A stretch of 32,695 nt of DNA. Origin: Nitrosomonas sp. GTDB lineage: Bacteria > Pseudomonadota > Gammaproteobacteria > Burkholderiales > Nitrosomonadaceae. Within the stretch, counting starts at the first letter, position 1. Each line of letters starts with the position of its first letter. Location: positions 1 through 32,695 of the forward strand of contig JAJFJG010000032.1 in NCBI GenBank assembly GCA_021774265.1. The letters are read 5' to 3'. A program made the position numbers and the translations under genes. Shown here piece after piece: positions 6,728 to 15,393 of the stretch. A model generated the notes under the pieces. That model was not told where the DNA came from. It worked only from the letters and a program-made list of their open reading frames with translations, and did not search any database.

Positions 6728-7039
6728 ATTATTCCTTTCCTAAGCGTTAAGTTTTTAAGTCTATTTAATTTTGTAATAGATCACACAAGCAACCAATTTC
6801 GCGTACACCAAGATTCCCGAAAAATATAACGATAATGTGTTTTCGTTAAGGCAATTTATTATGTAAATGCGCCCTACAGTCCCATCATTTTAGCGTTTTT
6901 CAATTTTAACATGACCAGCTAAAATCATGTTAATCGTGTACTTTTAGAGAACTTGAAGTAAGCTATCATACGCAAGAAAAAGTAAGTCTTTAACAAATTT
7001 TAGGCTTAACCACATCACACGATTATCATTTAATTTTAA
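6728..7039. other. Intergenic region between lipoprotein and TonB receptor genes
   Basis: This 312-base, AT-rich divergent spacer must hold promoters for both flanking genes. A weak dyad TAACGA...TCGTTA lies near 6828-6848. I could not place a convincing promoter, Fur box or PQQ-related regulatory site by eye. Confidence 0.5.
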
Positions 7040-9100
7040 GTGAAATATTTTTTTATTCTGATTTTGGTCATCTTGATCGCTTCCCCTACTGTATGGGCGC
7101 AAGAATCAGAAAAAACAGCCCCCGTTATTTTGGACGCTATCAACGTCACCGCCACACGCAGTGAGAAGCAATTAAGCGAGATACCTAACGCTATCACTTT
7201 CATCGAACGAAATCAGCAACAAGACTTTCAACCCGGCGCGACAATCGACGAGTTTGCTCGCAGCACACCCGGTGTATTTTTCCAGAACCCGTCTAATTTT
7301 GCACAAGATCTACGTATTTCTATTCGTGGATTTGGCGCACGTTCGCCATTTGGTGTACGTGGCATTCAGGTGCGTGTTGATGGTATTCCACAAACGCTGC
7401 CCGATGGTCAAACGCAATTAGACACCATCGACCCATCACTGATTGAACGCATGGAAATCATTCGTGGACCTTCCGCTTCATTGTTTGGTAATGCATCGGG
7501 CGGGATGATCAACATAACGACACGCAGCTCACCCCAGGAAAAATTTGCCATCACGCCACGGCAAGTGTTTGGACAATACGGTTATTTTAAGTCAGAAATT
7601 TTTGCCGGTGGACGTGAGAAAAATTTTGACTACGGCCTATTCGGTTCCCATTTGCAACAAAGAGGTTGGCGTGATCACAGCCAAATGCAGAATATCTTTT
7701 CGCAAGCTAAATTCAATTTTCAAACCAGTGCTAATTCTGATTTGATGGTGCTGTTCCGTAAATTTTACTCGCCCGAATCGAGAGACCCCGGCGGCCTAAC
7801 CAGCGCCCAAGTGCGTTCAAACCGTCGCCAAGCCGCACCGCGAAATATATTGTTTAATGCCGGCGAGGAAGTCAGCCAAGAGCAGCTTGGCCTGCGCTAT
7901 CGCAAGAGACCATCCGCCACGCAGCAACTCACAGTCACCACACATTTTTTGCATCGTGATTTCCTGAACCGTCTACCATTTACGGATGGTGGTCAGGTAC
8001 AGTTTGATCGTTGGGTAGGCGGGTTGGCGATTCAGTTTGAAAATAACCACATGCTATTTAAACGACCCAACCGCCTGCTGGTCGGCGTGGATTATGGCAT
8101 ACAAAACGACGACCGCCGCCGTTTTGACAACAATAGCGGCAACCGAGGTGCGCTAACGTTCAATCAATTGGAACGTGTGCAAAGTGTCGGGCCATTTTTT
8201 CGCAATGAATGGCGCGTCATTGATAATGTTGATGTCGTCGTGGGTGGCCGCTGGGATTGGCTGCATTATCAAGTCAGCGATGCTTTTAAAATTGACGGCA
8301 ATCAATCCGGCTCCCGCACACTGTCTCAAGGCAGCGGCACTGTGGGCTTGGTGTACCACTTAAACAAACAGCAACAAATTTACACCAATGTAGCGACAGT
8401 ATTTGAAGCGCCGACTACCACCGAGCTATTGAATAATCCAGCCGGTCTTGGTGGCTTTAATCCTAACCTAAACGCACAGACTTCGTTGAGTAAAGAACTC
8501 GGCCTTCGTGGTGACAGCGCTGGATTTCAATATGAAGCCGCCGTATTTCATATCAGCTCTCGCAATGAAATTACACCATTTGAGCTATCAAGCTCACCCG
8601 GACGTGCGTTCTTCCGCAACACTGGGCAATCACGCCGCATTGGTGTTGAAACACGCCTAGCTTCTCCGGAATGGAAAGGCTTACGAGGTGAGGTCAGCTA
8701 CACCTATTCTGACTTTCAATTTCAGAAATTCATCGTCGACAATAATGATTTGCAAGGCAACGCATTTCCCGGCATTCCCACACATCGCTGGGAGGGACTG
8801 CTACGCTATGCCCACTCATCCGGTGTATTTGGACAAATGCATGTGCAACGCGTCGGCACTTTTTATGTCAACGATACCAACACCGCGTCCAACAATGCCT
8901 ACAACCTGGGACAACTTCTCGTCGGCTGGCAGAAGAAACATCAATGGATCGAAGGCTCGCTATTCCTTGGTATTAACAATCTATTTGATGCCAAATATAA
9001 TTCAAATACCCGTATCAATGCTGCCTTTGATCGTTATTTCGAGCCCGGTGCACCGATGAATTTTTTCGGTGGATTGCGCCTGCGTATTGTGCCATTTTGA
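7040..9100 (+). CDS. TonB-dependent outer-membrane receptor, YncD/PqqU-like
   Basis: This 686-residue receptor has a signal peptide (about 1-20, ending PTVWA) and starts at a GTG with only a weak ribosome site. A plug domain (about 33-150) carries LDAINVTATRSEK, then IRGFGARSPFGVRGIQ and VDGIPQTLPDGQTQ. A 22-strand-type barrel follows, ending in phenylalanine (RLRIVPF). Several blocks recall E. coli YncD (PqqU), which imports pyrroloquinoline quinone: NFAQDLRISIRGFG, GWRDHSQMQN, DPGGLTSAQ with QAAPR, and FRNTGQSRRIGVE. The next gene encodes a predicted PQQ enzyme, which fits PQQ uptake. Siderophore transport remains an alternative. Confidence 0.88.
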   Translation: MKYFFILILVILIASPTVWAQESEKTAPVILDAINVTATRSEKQLSEIPNAITFIERNQQQDFQPGATIDEFARSTPGVFFQNPSNFAQDLRISIRGFGARSPFGVRGIQVRVDGIPQTLPDGQTQLDTIDPSLIERMEIIRGPSASLFGNASGGMINITTRSSPQEKFAITPRQVFGQYGYFKSEIFAGGREKNFDYGLFGSHLQQRGWRDHSQMQNIFSQAKFNFQTSANSDLMVLFRKFYSPESRDPGGLTSAQVRSNRRQAAPRNILFNAGEEVSQEQLGLRYRKRPSATQQLTVTTHFLHRDFLNRLPFTDGGQVQFDRWVGGLAIQFENNHMLFKRPNRLLVGVDYGIQNDDRRRFDNNSGNRGALTFNQLERVQSVGPFFRNEWRVIDNVDVVVGGRWDWLHYQVSDAFKIDGNQSGSRTLSQGSGTVGLVYHLNKQQQIYTNVATVFEAPTTTELLNNPAGLGGFNPNLNAQTSLSKELGLRGDSAGFQYEAAVFHISSRNEITPFELSSSPGRAFFRNTGQSRRIGVETRLASPEWKGLRGEVSYTYSDFQFQKFIVDNNDLQGNAFPGIPTHRWEGLLRYAHSSGVFGQMHVQRVGTFYVNDTNTASNNAYNLGQLLVGWQKKHQWIEGSLFLGINNLFDAKYNSNTRINAAFDRYFEPGAPMNFFGGLRLRIVPF

Positions 9101-9192
9101 GTGAACATCTATTGAGGCTAGCTACCAAGAATGGTACATTGACAACCATTCATTCCATACCATACCGCAACATGATCGGGAGGCAATAACAA

Positions 9193-10329
9193 ATGACTCG
9201 TACACTTTCACTATTAATGACATTCATCATCGTCTCCTTCAGTAGCGGCGATTTTTTCTCATCCAGTGCGCACGCCCAGCGCATACAAACTGATCACGAA
9301 GTTAAAGTCATCGCCACCGGGCTAAAATTTCCCTGGGGCATGGCTTTCTTACCGGACGGTAACATGCTGGTCACCGAGCGCGTGGGTCAGTTACGCATTA
9401 TCACCCCTGCCGGTCATGTCTCAGAACCCATTAAAGGTGTTCCCAAAGTATTCGCCCAGAAACAAGGCGGCCTTTTAGATGTGGCACTAGATCCTGATTT
9501 TGCTAAAAACAACCTCATTTACCTTTCTTATGCAGAGCCAGAAGGCAGCAAAGCCGGTACCGCCGTTGCCAGAGCCAAACTAAATGGCAACAACTTAAAA
9601 GACCTCAAAGTGATTTTTCGTCAACATCCCAAAACTGTCGGCGCAAATCATTTTGGTTCACGCCTCGTTTTTGCACCGGATGGCAACCTCTTCATCACTC
9701 TGGGCGATCGCGGCGACCATCAAGAGGAATCACAACGGTTAAGTAATCACCTCGGCAAACTCATTCGCATTCGCCCCGACGGCTCTATTCCTAAAGACAA
9801 CCCCTACGTCAACAACCCCAGCGCCAAGCCTGAAATCTGGTCTTATGGTCACCGTCATATTCAAGGCGCGGCCATTAATCCCCACACGGGTGAGCTATGG
9901 ATTCACGAACACGGCCCACGCGGTGGCGATGAAATCAACGTCCCCAAAGCGGGCAAAAATTATGGCTGGCCTAATGCCAGCTATGGCGTGCATTACTCCA
10001 TGGCACCGATTCGAGACGAACATCTCGAACAAGGCTATGAAGAACCCATTTACTACTGGACACCCTCCATCGCCCCCTCTGGCATGACCTTCTACACCGG
10101 CAACCAATTCCCCGTATGGCGCAACAGCGTGTTTGTCGGCGCACTAGCCGGCAGGCATGTGGCAAGACTAGCCATCAATGGCGATAAAGTTATGGGAGAA
10201 GAACAATTGTTACAAAACACCCTGCGCTTCCGCGACATCAAACAAGGACCAGACGGCGCATTGTATTTATTAACCGATGAAAACAACGGAAAACTCTTGA
10301 AGATCACTACGATTTCATTACCGGAATGA
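9193..10329 (+). CDS. PQQ-dependent aldose sugar dehydrogenase, YliI/Asd-like
   Basis: A periplasmic soluble quinoprotein of 378 residues, with a signal peptide ending SSAHA (about residue 28). Six-bladed propeller features of the YliI/soluble glucose dehydrogenase family are clear: FPWGMAFLPDGNMLVTER, QGGLLDVALDPDF, then GANHFGSRLVFAPDG. WSYGHRHIQGAAINPHTG, EHGPRGGDEIN with GKNYGWP, and FRDIKQGPDGALYLLTDE follow. Members oxidise aldose sugars using PQQ and Ca2+, passing electrons to quinones or cytochromes. A GGGAGG ribosome site precedes the ATG. It lies 92 bases after the PqqU-like receptor and is probably co-transcribed. Substrate cannot be deduced. No PQQ biosynthesis gene is visible in the window. 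Confidence 0.92.
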   Translation: MTRTLSLLMTFIIVSFSSGDFFSSSAHAQRIQTDHEVKVIATGLKFPWGMAFLPDGNMLVTERVGQLRIITPAGHVSEPIKGVPKVFAQKQGGLLDVALDPDFAKNNLIYLSYAEPEGSKAGTAVARAKLNGNNLKDLKVIFRQHPKTVGANHFGSRLVFAPDGNLFITLGDRGDHQEESQRLSNHLGKLIRIRPDGSIPKDNPYVNNPSAKPEIWSYGHRHIQGAAINPHTGELWIHEHGPRGGDEINVPKAGKNYGWPNASYGVHYSMAPIRDEHLEQGYEEPIYYWTPSIAPSGMTFYTGNQFPVWRNSVFVGALAGRHVARLAINGDKVMGEEQLLQNTLRFRDIKQGPDGALYLLTDENNGKLLKITTISLPE

Positions 10330-10459
10330 ATGACGTAAGGTAACTGCTGAAAATTGGCGGAGATGAACGATCTGGCATAACCACCCTGTTATTGCCGATA
10401 GCCAGAATAATACCGTTTATCCCTCTATTGTCCGACATTCAAAAGTGGGGTCATACAAG

Positions 10460-10495
10460 CGATAACAACCAGCGAATTAGTACTGGCTGTTATCG
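10460..10495. terminator. Bidirectional hairpin between convergent genes
   Basis: Arms CGATAACAACCAG (10460-10472) and CTGGCTGTTATCG (10483-10495) pair over 13 bases with one mismatch and a 10-base loop, between the dehydrogenase gene and the opposing repeat-protein gene. It probably stops transcription from both sides, although the flanking T-runs are poor. Confidence 0.6.
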
Positions 10496-10513
10496 TATCA
10501 AGCAAGAAAGATT

Positions 10514-11608
10514 TTATTGAATTACTGCTGTTTCCAGCCTGAAGCTTAGTGTGCCTGGAATTTGGTTTAAGGTGGCACGATAGGTGGCGCCCTGGAAGTC
10601 GACGGCGGGTATTGTCAGCTTGCCTGCCCCTGAGTCAAACGTGGTTGCATTGGTTCCGGTTTGATTCGTTGTTTCATTATGTTCAACGATAAAAATATTT
10701 TGCTCGGCGTTAAACCGCAGAGTTGCTGAAACCACGTCATTATTTCCTAGCGAAACAAAAGGTAAGGTTAAATAATTTGATGCAAAGCTGGCATTACCTG
10801 AATTGCCGCCTGATAAACCGATCGTATCAAAGCTGATGATGCGTCCTGCGCCGTTATCTGCACCTGCAAAAAAATTTGGCTGGTGTAATACTTCACCTCT
10901 CGTTAGTGTTGATAACGGCACGGTTGCTAAGCTGCCATCTGTCACAGCATAAAGAAACAAGTCTCGGTTGGGATCAATAACAAAATGGCGAAAAGCACCT
11001 GGGTCCGCGCCAAATTGCTCACCAAATGAAATTTCGCGTCCGGTTAATGTCAGACTGTCTGGATTAAATTCGCGGAAAGACCCGTCTGTTGCCGCATACC
11101 AAATATTGCCCGTACGAACATCACTGGCCAGATGACGAAAAATACCGACATTGCCATCGGTAAAAAATGTTACGGGGATTGGGTCAAGATCCGCCTGTGT
11201 TTCTAGGTCAAATCTTTGTATGTCGCCACTGGTTGTAGTGACTAATAAGTGTCGCCGAGAATAGTCGATAAACAAATGCCGATCACCACCAACCGCGGCG
11301 CCTGAGATTCTACTGCTGGCAATTGAAGGGCCGTCAATTAAGGTGTCAAGATGAACTGAGTAAATGACATCATCCGTTGCAGCGTACCAAAGCAAGCGTT
11401 TTATGGGGTCAACCGCCATTTCTCTCGAGGCACCAACAATCGCACCTTTAAATGCGCTGGCAGGAATAGAAGCTACTTCATTACCCGTCACTATATCCGC
11501 ACCTCTTACAGTACCATCTGTCGTTGAATAATATAAAACATCTACTGCCCAACTTTTGCCATGAATGACAAACAGTATGCAAAAAATACAAAGTATTTTT
11601 TTAAGCAT
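10514..11608 (-). CDS. Secreted protein with five 48-49-residue repeats, probable beta-propeller
   Basis: This 364-residue protein has a signal peptide (about 1-21, ending SWA). Repeats start at R62, R110, R158, R207 and R256, each beginning R-x-(h)-x-x-D and continuing with an LLWYAATDG-like segment. Examples are RHLFIDYSRRHLL, RHLASDVRTGNIWYAATDGS and RHFVIDPNRDLFLYAVTDGS. A partial unit (VLYYSTTDGTV) precedes R62. This regularity fits blades of a propeller similar to YVTN/LDL-receptor-type repeats. The C-terminal 100 residues are a different, beta-rich domain (LTIPAVDFQGATYRATL). No catalytic motif is seen and I do not recognise a named family. It is a single-gene unit read leftward. Confidence 0.82.
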   Translation of the reverse strand: MLKKILCIFCILFVIHGKSWAVDVLYYSTTDGTVRGADIVTGNEVASIPASAFKGAIVGASREMAVDPIKRLLWYAATDDVIYSVHLDTLIDGPSIASSRISGAAVGGDRHLFIDYSRRHLLVTTTSGDIQRFDLETQADLDPIPVTFFTDGNVGIFRHLASDVRTGNIWYAATDGSFREFNPDSLTLTGREISFGEQFGADPGAFRHFVIDPNRDLFLYAVTDGSLATVPLSTLTRGEVLHQPNFFAGADNGAGRIISFDTIGLSGGNSGNASFASNYLTLPFVSLGNNDVVSATLRFNAEQNIFIVEHNETTNQTGTNATTFDSGAGKLTIPAVDFQGATYRATLNQIPGTLSFRLETAVIQ

Positions 11609-11919
11609 TATGCCCCCTTTATTTGGTTATAAGGAATTACCATGATATTTACAATGCAAGGCCATTTTTATTGTTAGCCAACAACCAACGCTTAATTAAA
11701 TTTCCTTGCCACCTTAGGGTGAATGGCACTTCATTCATCCTCGCTGTACCTCTCTTCTCTAAATAACATCATGCTAGAGTCTGCATAGAATGCAGCTTAT
11801 CTTCTGCTATTGAACAGACGTCAATCAACATTCGACTAGGTAGGCTACCCACCATTCCAACCATTAGGTTACATGTGGAGAAGAACATTATCTTAACCAA
11901 TCTTAAGTCAATCAAAACA
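11609..11919. other. Intergenic region upstream of repeat-protein gene and 5'-nucleotidase remnant
   Basis: This 311-base divergent spacer contains small dyads (CTGCAT-AGA-ATGCAG at 11781-11795 and GGTAG-G-CTACC near 11840-11850). No RNA gene or clear promoter can be defined. Confidence 0.45.
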
Positions 11920-12929
11920 ATGAAAACGATAAAAAAACTGACGGTTATATTGTTATCGACCACTCTATCTCTTACGATAATTGCTTGTACGTCATTGCCA
12001 TTACAAAGTACTGATGACGAGAGAATTCATGTCACTATTACCCATTTCAATGACCTTTACGAAATCACCTAATGGGCGGCGGGAAAGAAGGTGGAATTGC
12101 ACGAGTCGCAACGCTGCATAATGAACTGCTAGTACGTAACCCAAATACGATTCGCCACACTGAACGACGATCTGTTCAGTCCTTCTGCAATTGGCACGGC
12201 AGAATATGAAAATAATCGATTAGTCAGGCGTCAAATGGTTCATGTGCTGAATCACTTTGGACTAAATTATGCGACCTTTGGCAATCATGAGTTTGACATT
12301 AATAAAACGCAGTTCAATCAACGCATGAGTGAGGCAAAATTTACTTGGGTTTCTAGCAATGTAATCCCTGCCAACGGTGAACCTTATGATGATGTAACGC
12401 GCTTCTAAAAGATGGCCTACAGGTTAAATTATTGCTTGGTGGACATAAGCATGTTAATTATCAACGCAGGCGCGGTAATTTTTCGCTCTTGCTCAAGGGT
12501 GATGCAAATGTACGCTTGGTGTATGTAGTTGACTTGCATTTTGCCCCTGCAACAAGAAAAACTGAGGTCAAATCCACCTTTGTACCGATCAACAATAGCC
12601 TTGCGGAAAATGCCGCAATCAAACAAACCTGAGCAGACTCATTGCCGCCAGAATGTTACTGGTCCTACCTTGACGATAACGTACCAATTAATAACAATCA
12701 AATTTACACCATTGCCATCAATGATTTTTTGGCCTCTGGTAAAGAGCGAGGGTTGGATTATCAAAATTCGGAAAGCTCCGACTTTATAATTATGAATCAA
12801 GGAAAAGCCTACGGTATTCGCCAACTGGTGATTGAGGCATTAAAAAATAAACACCTTCCCCACCTATCTCAAGTAAAATTGGGAATTAAAAATCACAACA
12901 AAGACAATTATGAGCGTAAAAGACAGTAA
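11920..12929 (+). pseudogene. Decayed lipoprotein 5'-nucleotidase/metallophosphatase (UshA-like)
   Basis: The remains are in order but in changing frames. First is a lipoprotein signal (MKTIKKLTVILLSTTLSL, lipobox near TIIAC) with HVTITHFNDLYEIT, stopped at 12070-12072. Next comes GKEGGIARVATLHNELL in a second frame. DDLFSPSAIGTAEYENN through YATFGNHEFDINKTQF returns to the first frame and stops at 12406-12408. Then LLKDGLQVKLLLGGHKHVNY in the second frame has an in-frame TGA at 12630-12632. The last part, IYTIAINDFLASG, is from the C-terminal 5'-nucleotidase domain. NHEFD and GGHxH are metal-binding motifs of the family. At about 340 codons against the usual 500-550, large internal deletions have also occurred. 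It is a true pseudogene, not a sequencing slip. Confidence 0.88.
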
Positions 12930-13119
12930 CGGAACAGAACTTAATGATGGTGATTCAGTTCAGGTGATTAAAGATTTGAAGATAAAAGGTACATCATCCA
13001 CTTTAAAAAGAGGCACGGTTTATAAAGGTATTCGATTGACGTCTAAAGATGAAGAAGTCGAGTGCGGCAAGGGGAAATCAACTATTGTTCTAAAAACTTG
13101 TTTCCTTAAAAAAATGTAA
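12910..13119 (+). CDS. PhnA-domain small protein (YjdM C-terminal type)
   Basis: This 69-residue protein, beginning MSVKDSNGTELNDGDSVQ and continuing VIKDLKIKGTSSTLKRGT, matches the C-terminal PhnA domain of YjdM-type proteins, an SH3-like small barrel. Full-length YjdM carries an N-terminal zinc ribbon that is absent here. Despite the historic name, a role in phosphonate breakdown is not established for this domain. The start overlaps the last codons of the 5'-nucleotidase remnant, and no strong ribosome site precedes it. The gene ends six bases before the opposing gpsA stop. Confidence 0.82.
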   Translation: MSVKDSNGTELNDGDSVQVIKDLKIKGTSSTLKRGTVYKGIRLTSKDEEVECGKGKSTIVLKTCFLKKM

Positions 13120-13125
13120 TTCGCG

Positions 13126-14115
13126 TTAGAAATTTTCTGATGTGGGTTCACGAGCAAGTAATTGTTCAACAGCTTCTCTCGCGGAAATCTCTTCATTCAG
13201 TATGCAACAGACTGCTTGTATGATCGGCATTTCGATATCTAAGGTTTGACTTAAGCGCTGAACTTCCTCGGCGGCATGAACGCCTTCCGCCACATGTCCC
13301 AGTTTTTCTAGAATCTCTGTTAATGACTGACCTTCTGCCAACATTAAGCCCACACGTCGGTTACGTGATAAATCACCGGTACAAGTCAGAATGAGATCAC
13401 CCACGCCAGATAAGCCCATGAAGGTTTCCTTGCTACCACCCAGTTTTACTCCTAATCGTGTCATTTCCAATAACCCACGGGTAATCAAGGCTGCACGTGC
13501 ATTATGACCAAATCCCATACCGTCCGAGATACCCGCGGCAATGGTAATCACATTCTTAACCGCCCCACCGATTTCAACACCCACCACATCGGTACTGGAA
13601 TATATACGCAATAAACTGCTGTGTAATTTTGCTGAAACAGACTGGGCGAATACTTCATCATTGGATGCTAACGTCAATGCTGTTGGCAGACCCTGGGCAA
13701 CTTCCTGCGCAAAGCTAGGGCCAGATAATACGCCATATGGCGCAACACATGTGTATTCTTCCCCGACTATTTGATGCGGTAATTTGGCGACTTTCGATTC
13801 AAACCCTTTACAGCCCCAAACAACAGGCACAGGCCTCCCAGTTGCCACAATACTACGCATAGTTTCACGTAAAGCTGCAACAGGCACAACGATTAGCGCC
13901 AGATCGACGCCATTCAGTGCTGAATCTAGGTCCGTAGTTAAATGCAGCGACTCTGGTAATAAAAAATTAGGGAGGAATCTTTTATTTTCACGTAGAGAAG
14001 TCAGCTCGGCAAGATGGTCGGTAAATTTCGTCCACAAGGTAACTTGGTGGCATGAACACAGGTTAATAGCTAGTGCAGTGCCCCAAGCGCCTGCACCCAA
14101 CACTGCAATTTTCAT
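13126..14115 (-). CDS. gpsA: Glycerol-3-phosphate dehydrogenase [NAD(P)+]
   Basis: This cytosolic enzyme reduces dihydroxyacetone phosphate to sn-glycerol-3-phosphate, the backbone for phospholipids. It has 329 residues from the ATG at 14115 (MKIAVLGAGAWGTALAINL). The dinucleotide-binding GAGAWG is at 7-12. VWGCKGFE, VLSGPSFAQE and VKNVITIAAGISDGMGFG are family signatures, and GLSGVGDLILTCTGDLSRNR is the C-terminal substrate region. A longer frame begins at 14181 but overlaps the upstream gene. The ATG at 14115 overlaps the upstream TGA (ATGA), showing translational coupling. It is the last gene of the rhodanese-grxC-secB-SH3-gpsA operon. Confidence 0.96.
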   Translation of the reverse strand: MKIAVLGAGAWGTALAINLCSCHQVTLWTKFTDHLAELTSLRENKRFLPNFLLPESLHLTTDLDSALNGVDLALIVVPVAALRETMRSIVATGRPVPVVWGCKGFESKVAKLPHQIVGEEYTCVAPYGVLSGPSFAQEVAQGLPTALTLASNDEVFAQSVSAKLHSSLLRIYSSTDVVGVEIGGAVKNVITIAAGISDGMGFGHNARAALITRGLLEMTRLGVKLGGSKETFMGLSGVGDLILTCTGDLSRNRRVGLMLAEGQSLTEILEKLGHVAEGVHAAEEVQRLSQTLDIEMPIIQAVCCILNEEISAREAVEQLLAREPTSENF

Positions 14116-14594
14116 GAGCCCCAGACCTGGGTAACGCTTATATACCCCGTTTGGCCATCGCGATGACGTACTTTCACCCAACCGGTATCCGTTGTCTCAA
14201 TCCATTCTAAAACAACTTGCTCCTGAGCTTGGAACACGCGTGTAGAGTTTTTATCGGCGTCTTGATAGACATCCGCCATCGGCGCTGTCACGATGACATA
14301 GCGCTGACTACTTAGAGCTTTCTTTTCCACCCATGCCATACCGCCACTATGGTCAAGAATTTTCACCCAAGACGCTGTATTGACAACAGCTTCAACCGGT
14401 AAATGGCGACTGACCACATATAACTTCTCAGCTTTAAGCGATGGCGCGTCATATAGTATAACTGCGTCATCTGATATTGAGAGAAATTCTATTTCTGCCG
14501 TTGCTCGTCCATAATACATGGACGAAACAATCAACAGTAAAATTATCATTAAGTGCCGCTTACCAACAACACTCAGAAACATCATATCTCTCAT
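14112..14594 (-). CDS. Exported protein with tandem bacterial SH3 domains
   Basis: This 160-residue protein has an N-terminal hydrophobic segment (about 12-32, signal peptide or anchor). Two SH3b-like repeats follow: about 36-95 (VILYDAPSLKAEKLYVVSRH, then WVKILDHSGGMAWV) and about 97-158 (ADVYQDADKNSTRVFQ, then GWVKVRHRDGQTGYI). Such domains often bind peptidoglycan or other cell-wall parts in the periplasm. The ATG at 14594 follows AGGA closely; internal ATGs a few codons later are possible. It sits between secB and gpsA in the operon and shares an ATGA overlap with gpsA. Function unknown. Confidence 0.85.
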   Translation of the reverse strand: MRDMMFLSVVGKRHLMIILLLIVSSMYYGRATAEIEFLSISDDAVILYDAPSLKAEKLYVVSRHLPVEAVVNTASWVKILDHSGGMAWVEKKALSSQRYVIVTAPMADVYQDADKNSTRVFQAQEQVVLEWIETTDTGWVKVRHRDGQTGYISVTQVWGS

Positions 14595-14615
14595 TTTCCT
14601 GTCGGTTTTTATATG

Positions 14616-15071
14616 TTAATTAGTCTTTTCAGCAGAGTTTCCCTTAGCTTTCTGTTTGTTCTGATGATAGATTGCTTCAAAATTCACAGGATTTAGGATA
14701 ATAGAAGGAAAGCCTGCGCGCGTCACGACGTCTGATACGGTTTCGCGTAAATAAGGAAACAAAATATTAGGGCATGTAATGCCTAATACAGGCTCAATCT
14801 CAGCCTCAGGTATATTACGAACTTGAAAAATACCTGCTTGTTGAACTTCCACCAGGAACATAACTTTTTCTTTTGCCTTAGCCGTAATCGTTGATGTCAA
14901 CAAAACTTCATACATACCCTCATCTATCACAGAATGCTTATTACTCAACTGCAAATTAACTTCAGGTTGCTCGCGCTCAAGAAAAATACGTGGCGCATGA
15001 GGTATTTCTAATGACAAATCCTTAACATGAATTTTTTCGATAGAAAAAACGGGTTGCTCCTGTTCAGCCAT
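14616..15071 (-). CDS. secB: Protein-export chaperone SecB
   Basis: This cytosolic tetrameric chaperone keeps preproteins unfolded and passes them to SecA for Sec export. Its 151 residues are the normal length. Typical segments are FSIEKIHVKDLSLEIPHAP, VLLTSTITAKAKEKVMFLVE, and GITCPNILFPYLRETVSDVV followed by TRAGFPSIILNPVNFEAIY. The gene lies in the yibN-grxC-secB-gpsA order known from many proteobacteria, 55 bases after grxC, with the SH3 gene 21 bases downstream. Confidence 0.97.
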   Translation of the reverse strand: MAEQEQPVFSIEKIHVKDLSLEIPHAPRIFLEREQPEVNLQLSNKHSVIDEGMYEVLLTSTITAKAKEKVMFLVEVQQAGIFQVRNIPEAEIEPVLGITCPNILFPYLRETVSDVVTRAGFPSIILNPVNFEAIYHQNKQKAKGNSAEKTN

Positions 15072-15126
15072 ATGATTTAGTTCACTTTATTTAAATAATT
15101 AAATTTTGAATGTAGTAACGATAAAA

Positions 15127-15384
15127 CTAGCTTGCTAATAACGTAATTAACTCACCTTTACGATCAAGCAGCGCCAAGTCATCATAACCACCAACATGCG
15201 TTTCCCCAATATATATTTGAGGGACTGTACGACGACCAGTTTTTTTCATCATTTTTTCACGCTGTTCTGGCTCCAAATCAATGCGAATCTTTTCAATTTC
15301 TGCAACACCTTTTGAAGTCAACAAACTTTCCGCCCTCAAACAATAAGGACAAAAACCTGTGGTATACATAATCACTTTAGACAT
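15127..15384 (-). CDS. grxC: Glutaredoxin 3
   Basis: This 85-residue thiol-disulfide oxidoreductase uses glutathione. The redox site is C12-P-Y-C15 (TGFCPYCLRAE); TVPQIYIGETHVGGYDDL holds the cis-proline and glutathione-binding GG-D region. It reduces ribonucleotide reductase and mixed disulfides in the cytosol. It starts 9 bases after the rhodanese stop and precedes secB. Confidence 0.96.
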   Translation of the reverse strand: MSKVIMYTTGFCPYCLRAESLLTSKGVAEIEKIRIDLEPEQREKMMKKTGRRTVPQIYIGETHVGGYDDLALLDRKGELITLLAS

Positions 15385-15393
15385 GCTTTATCC

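Noticed and set aside
14116-14181. Longer gpsA start at 14181
   Set aside because: The 22 extra residues precede the nucleotide-binding MKIAVLGAG start and overlap the SH3 gene; the ATGA overlap at 14115 is far more natural.
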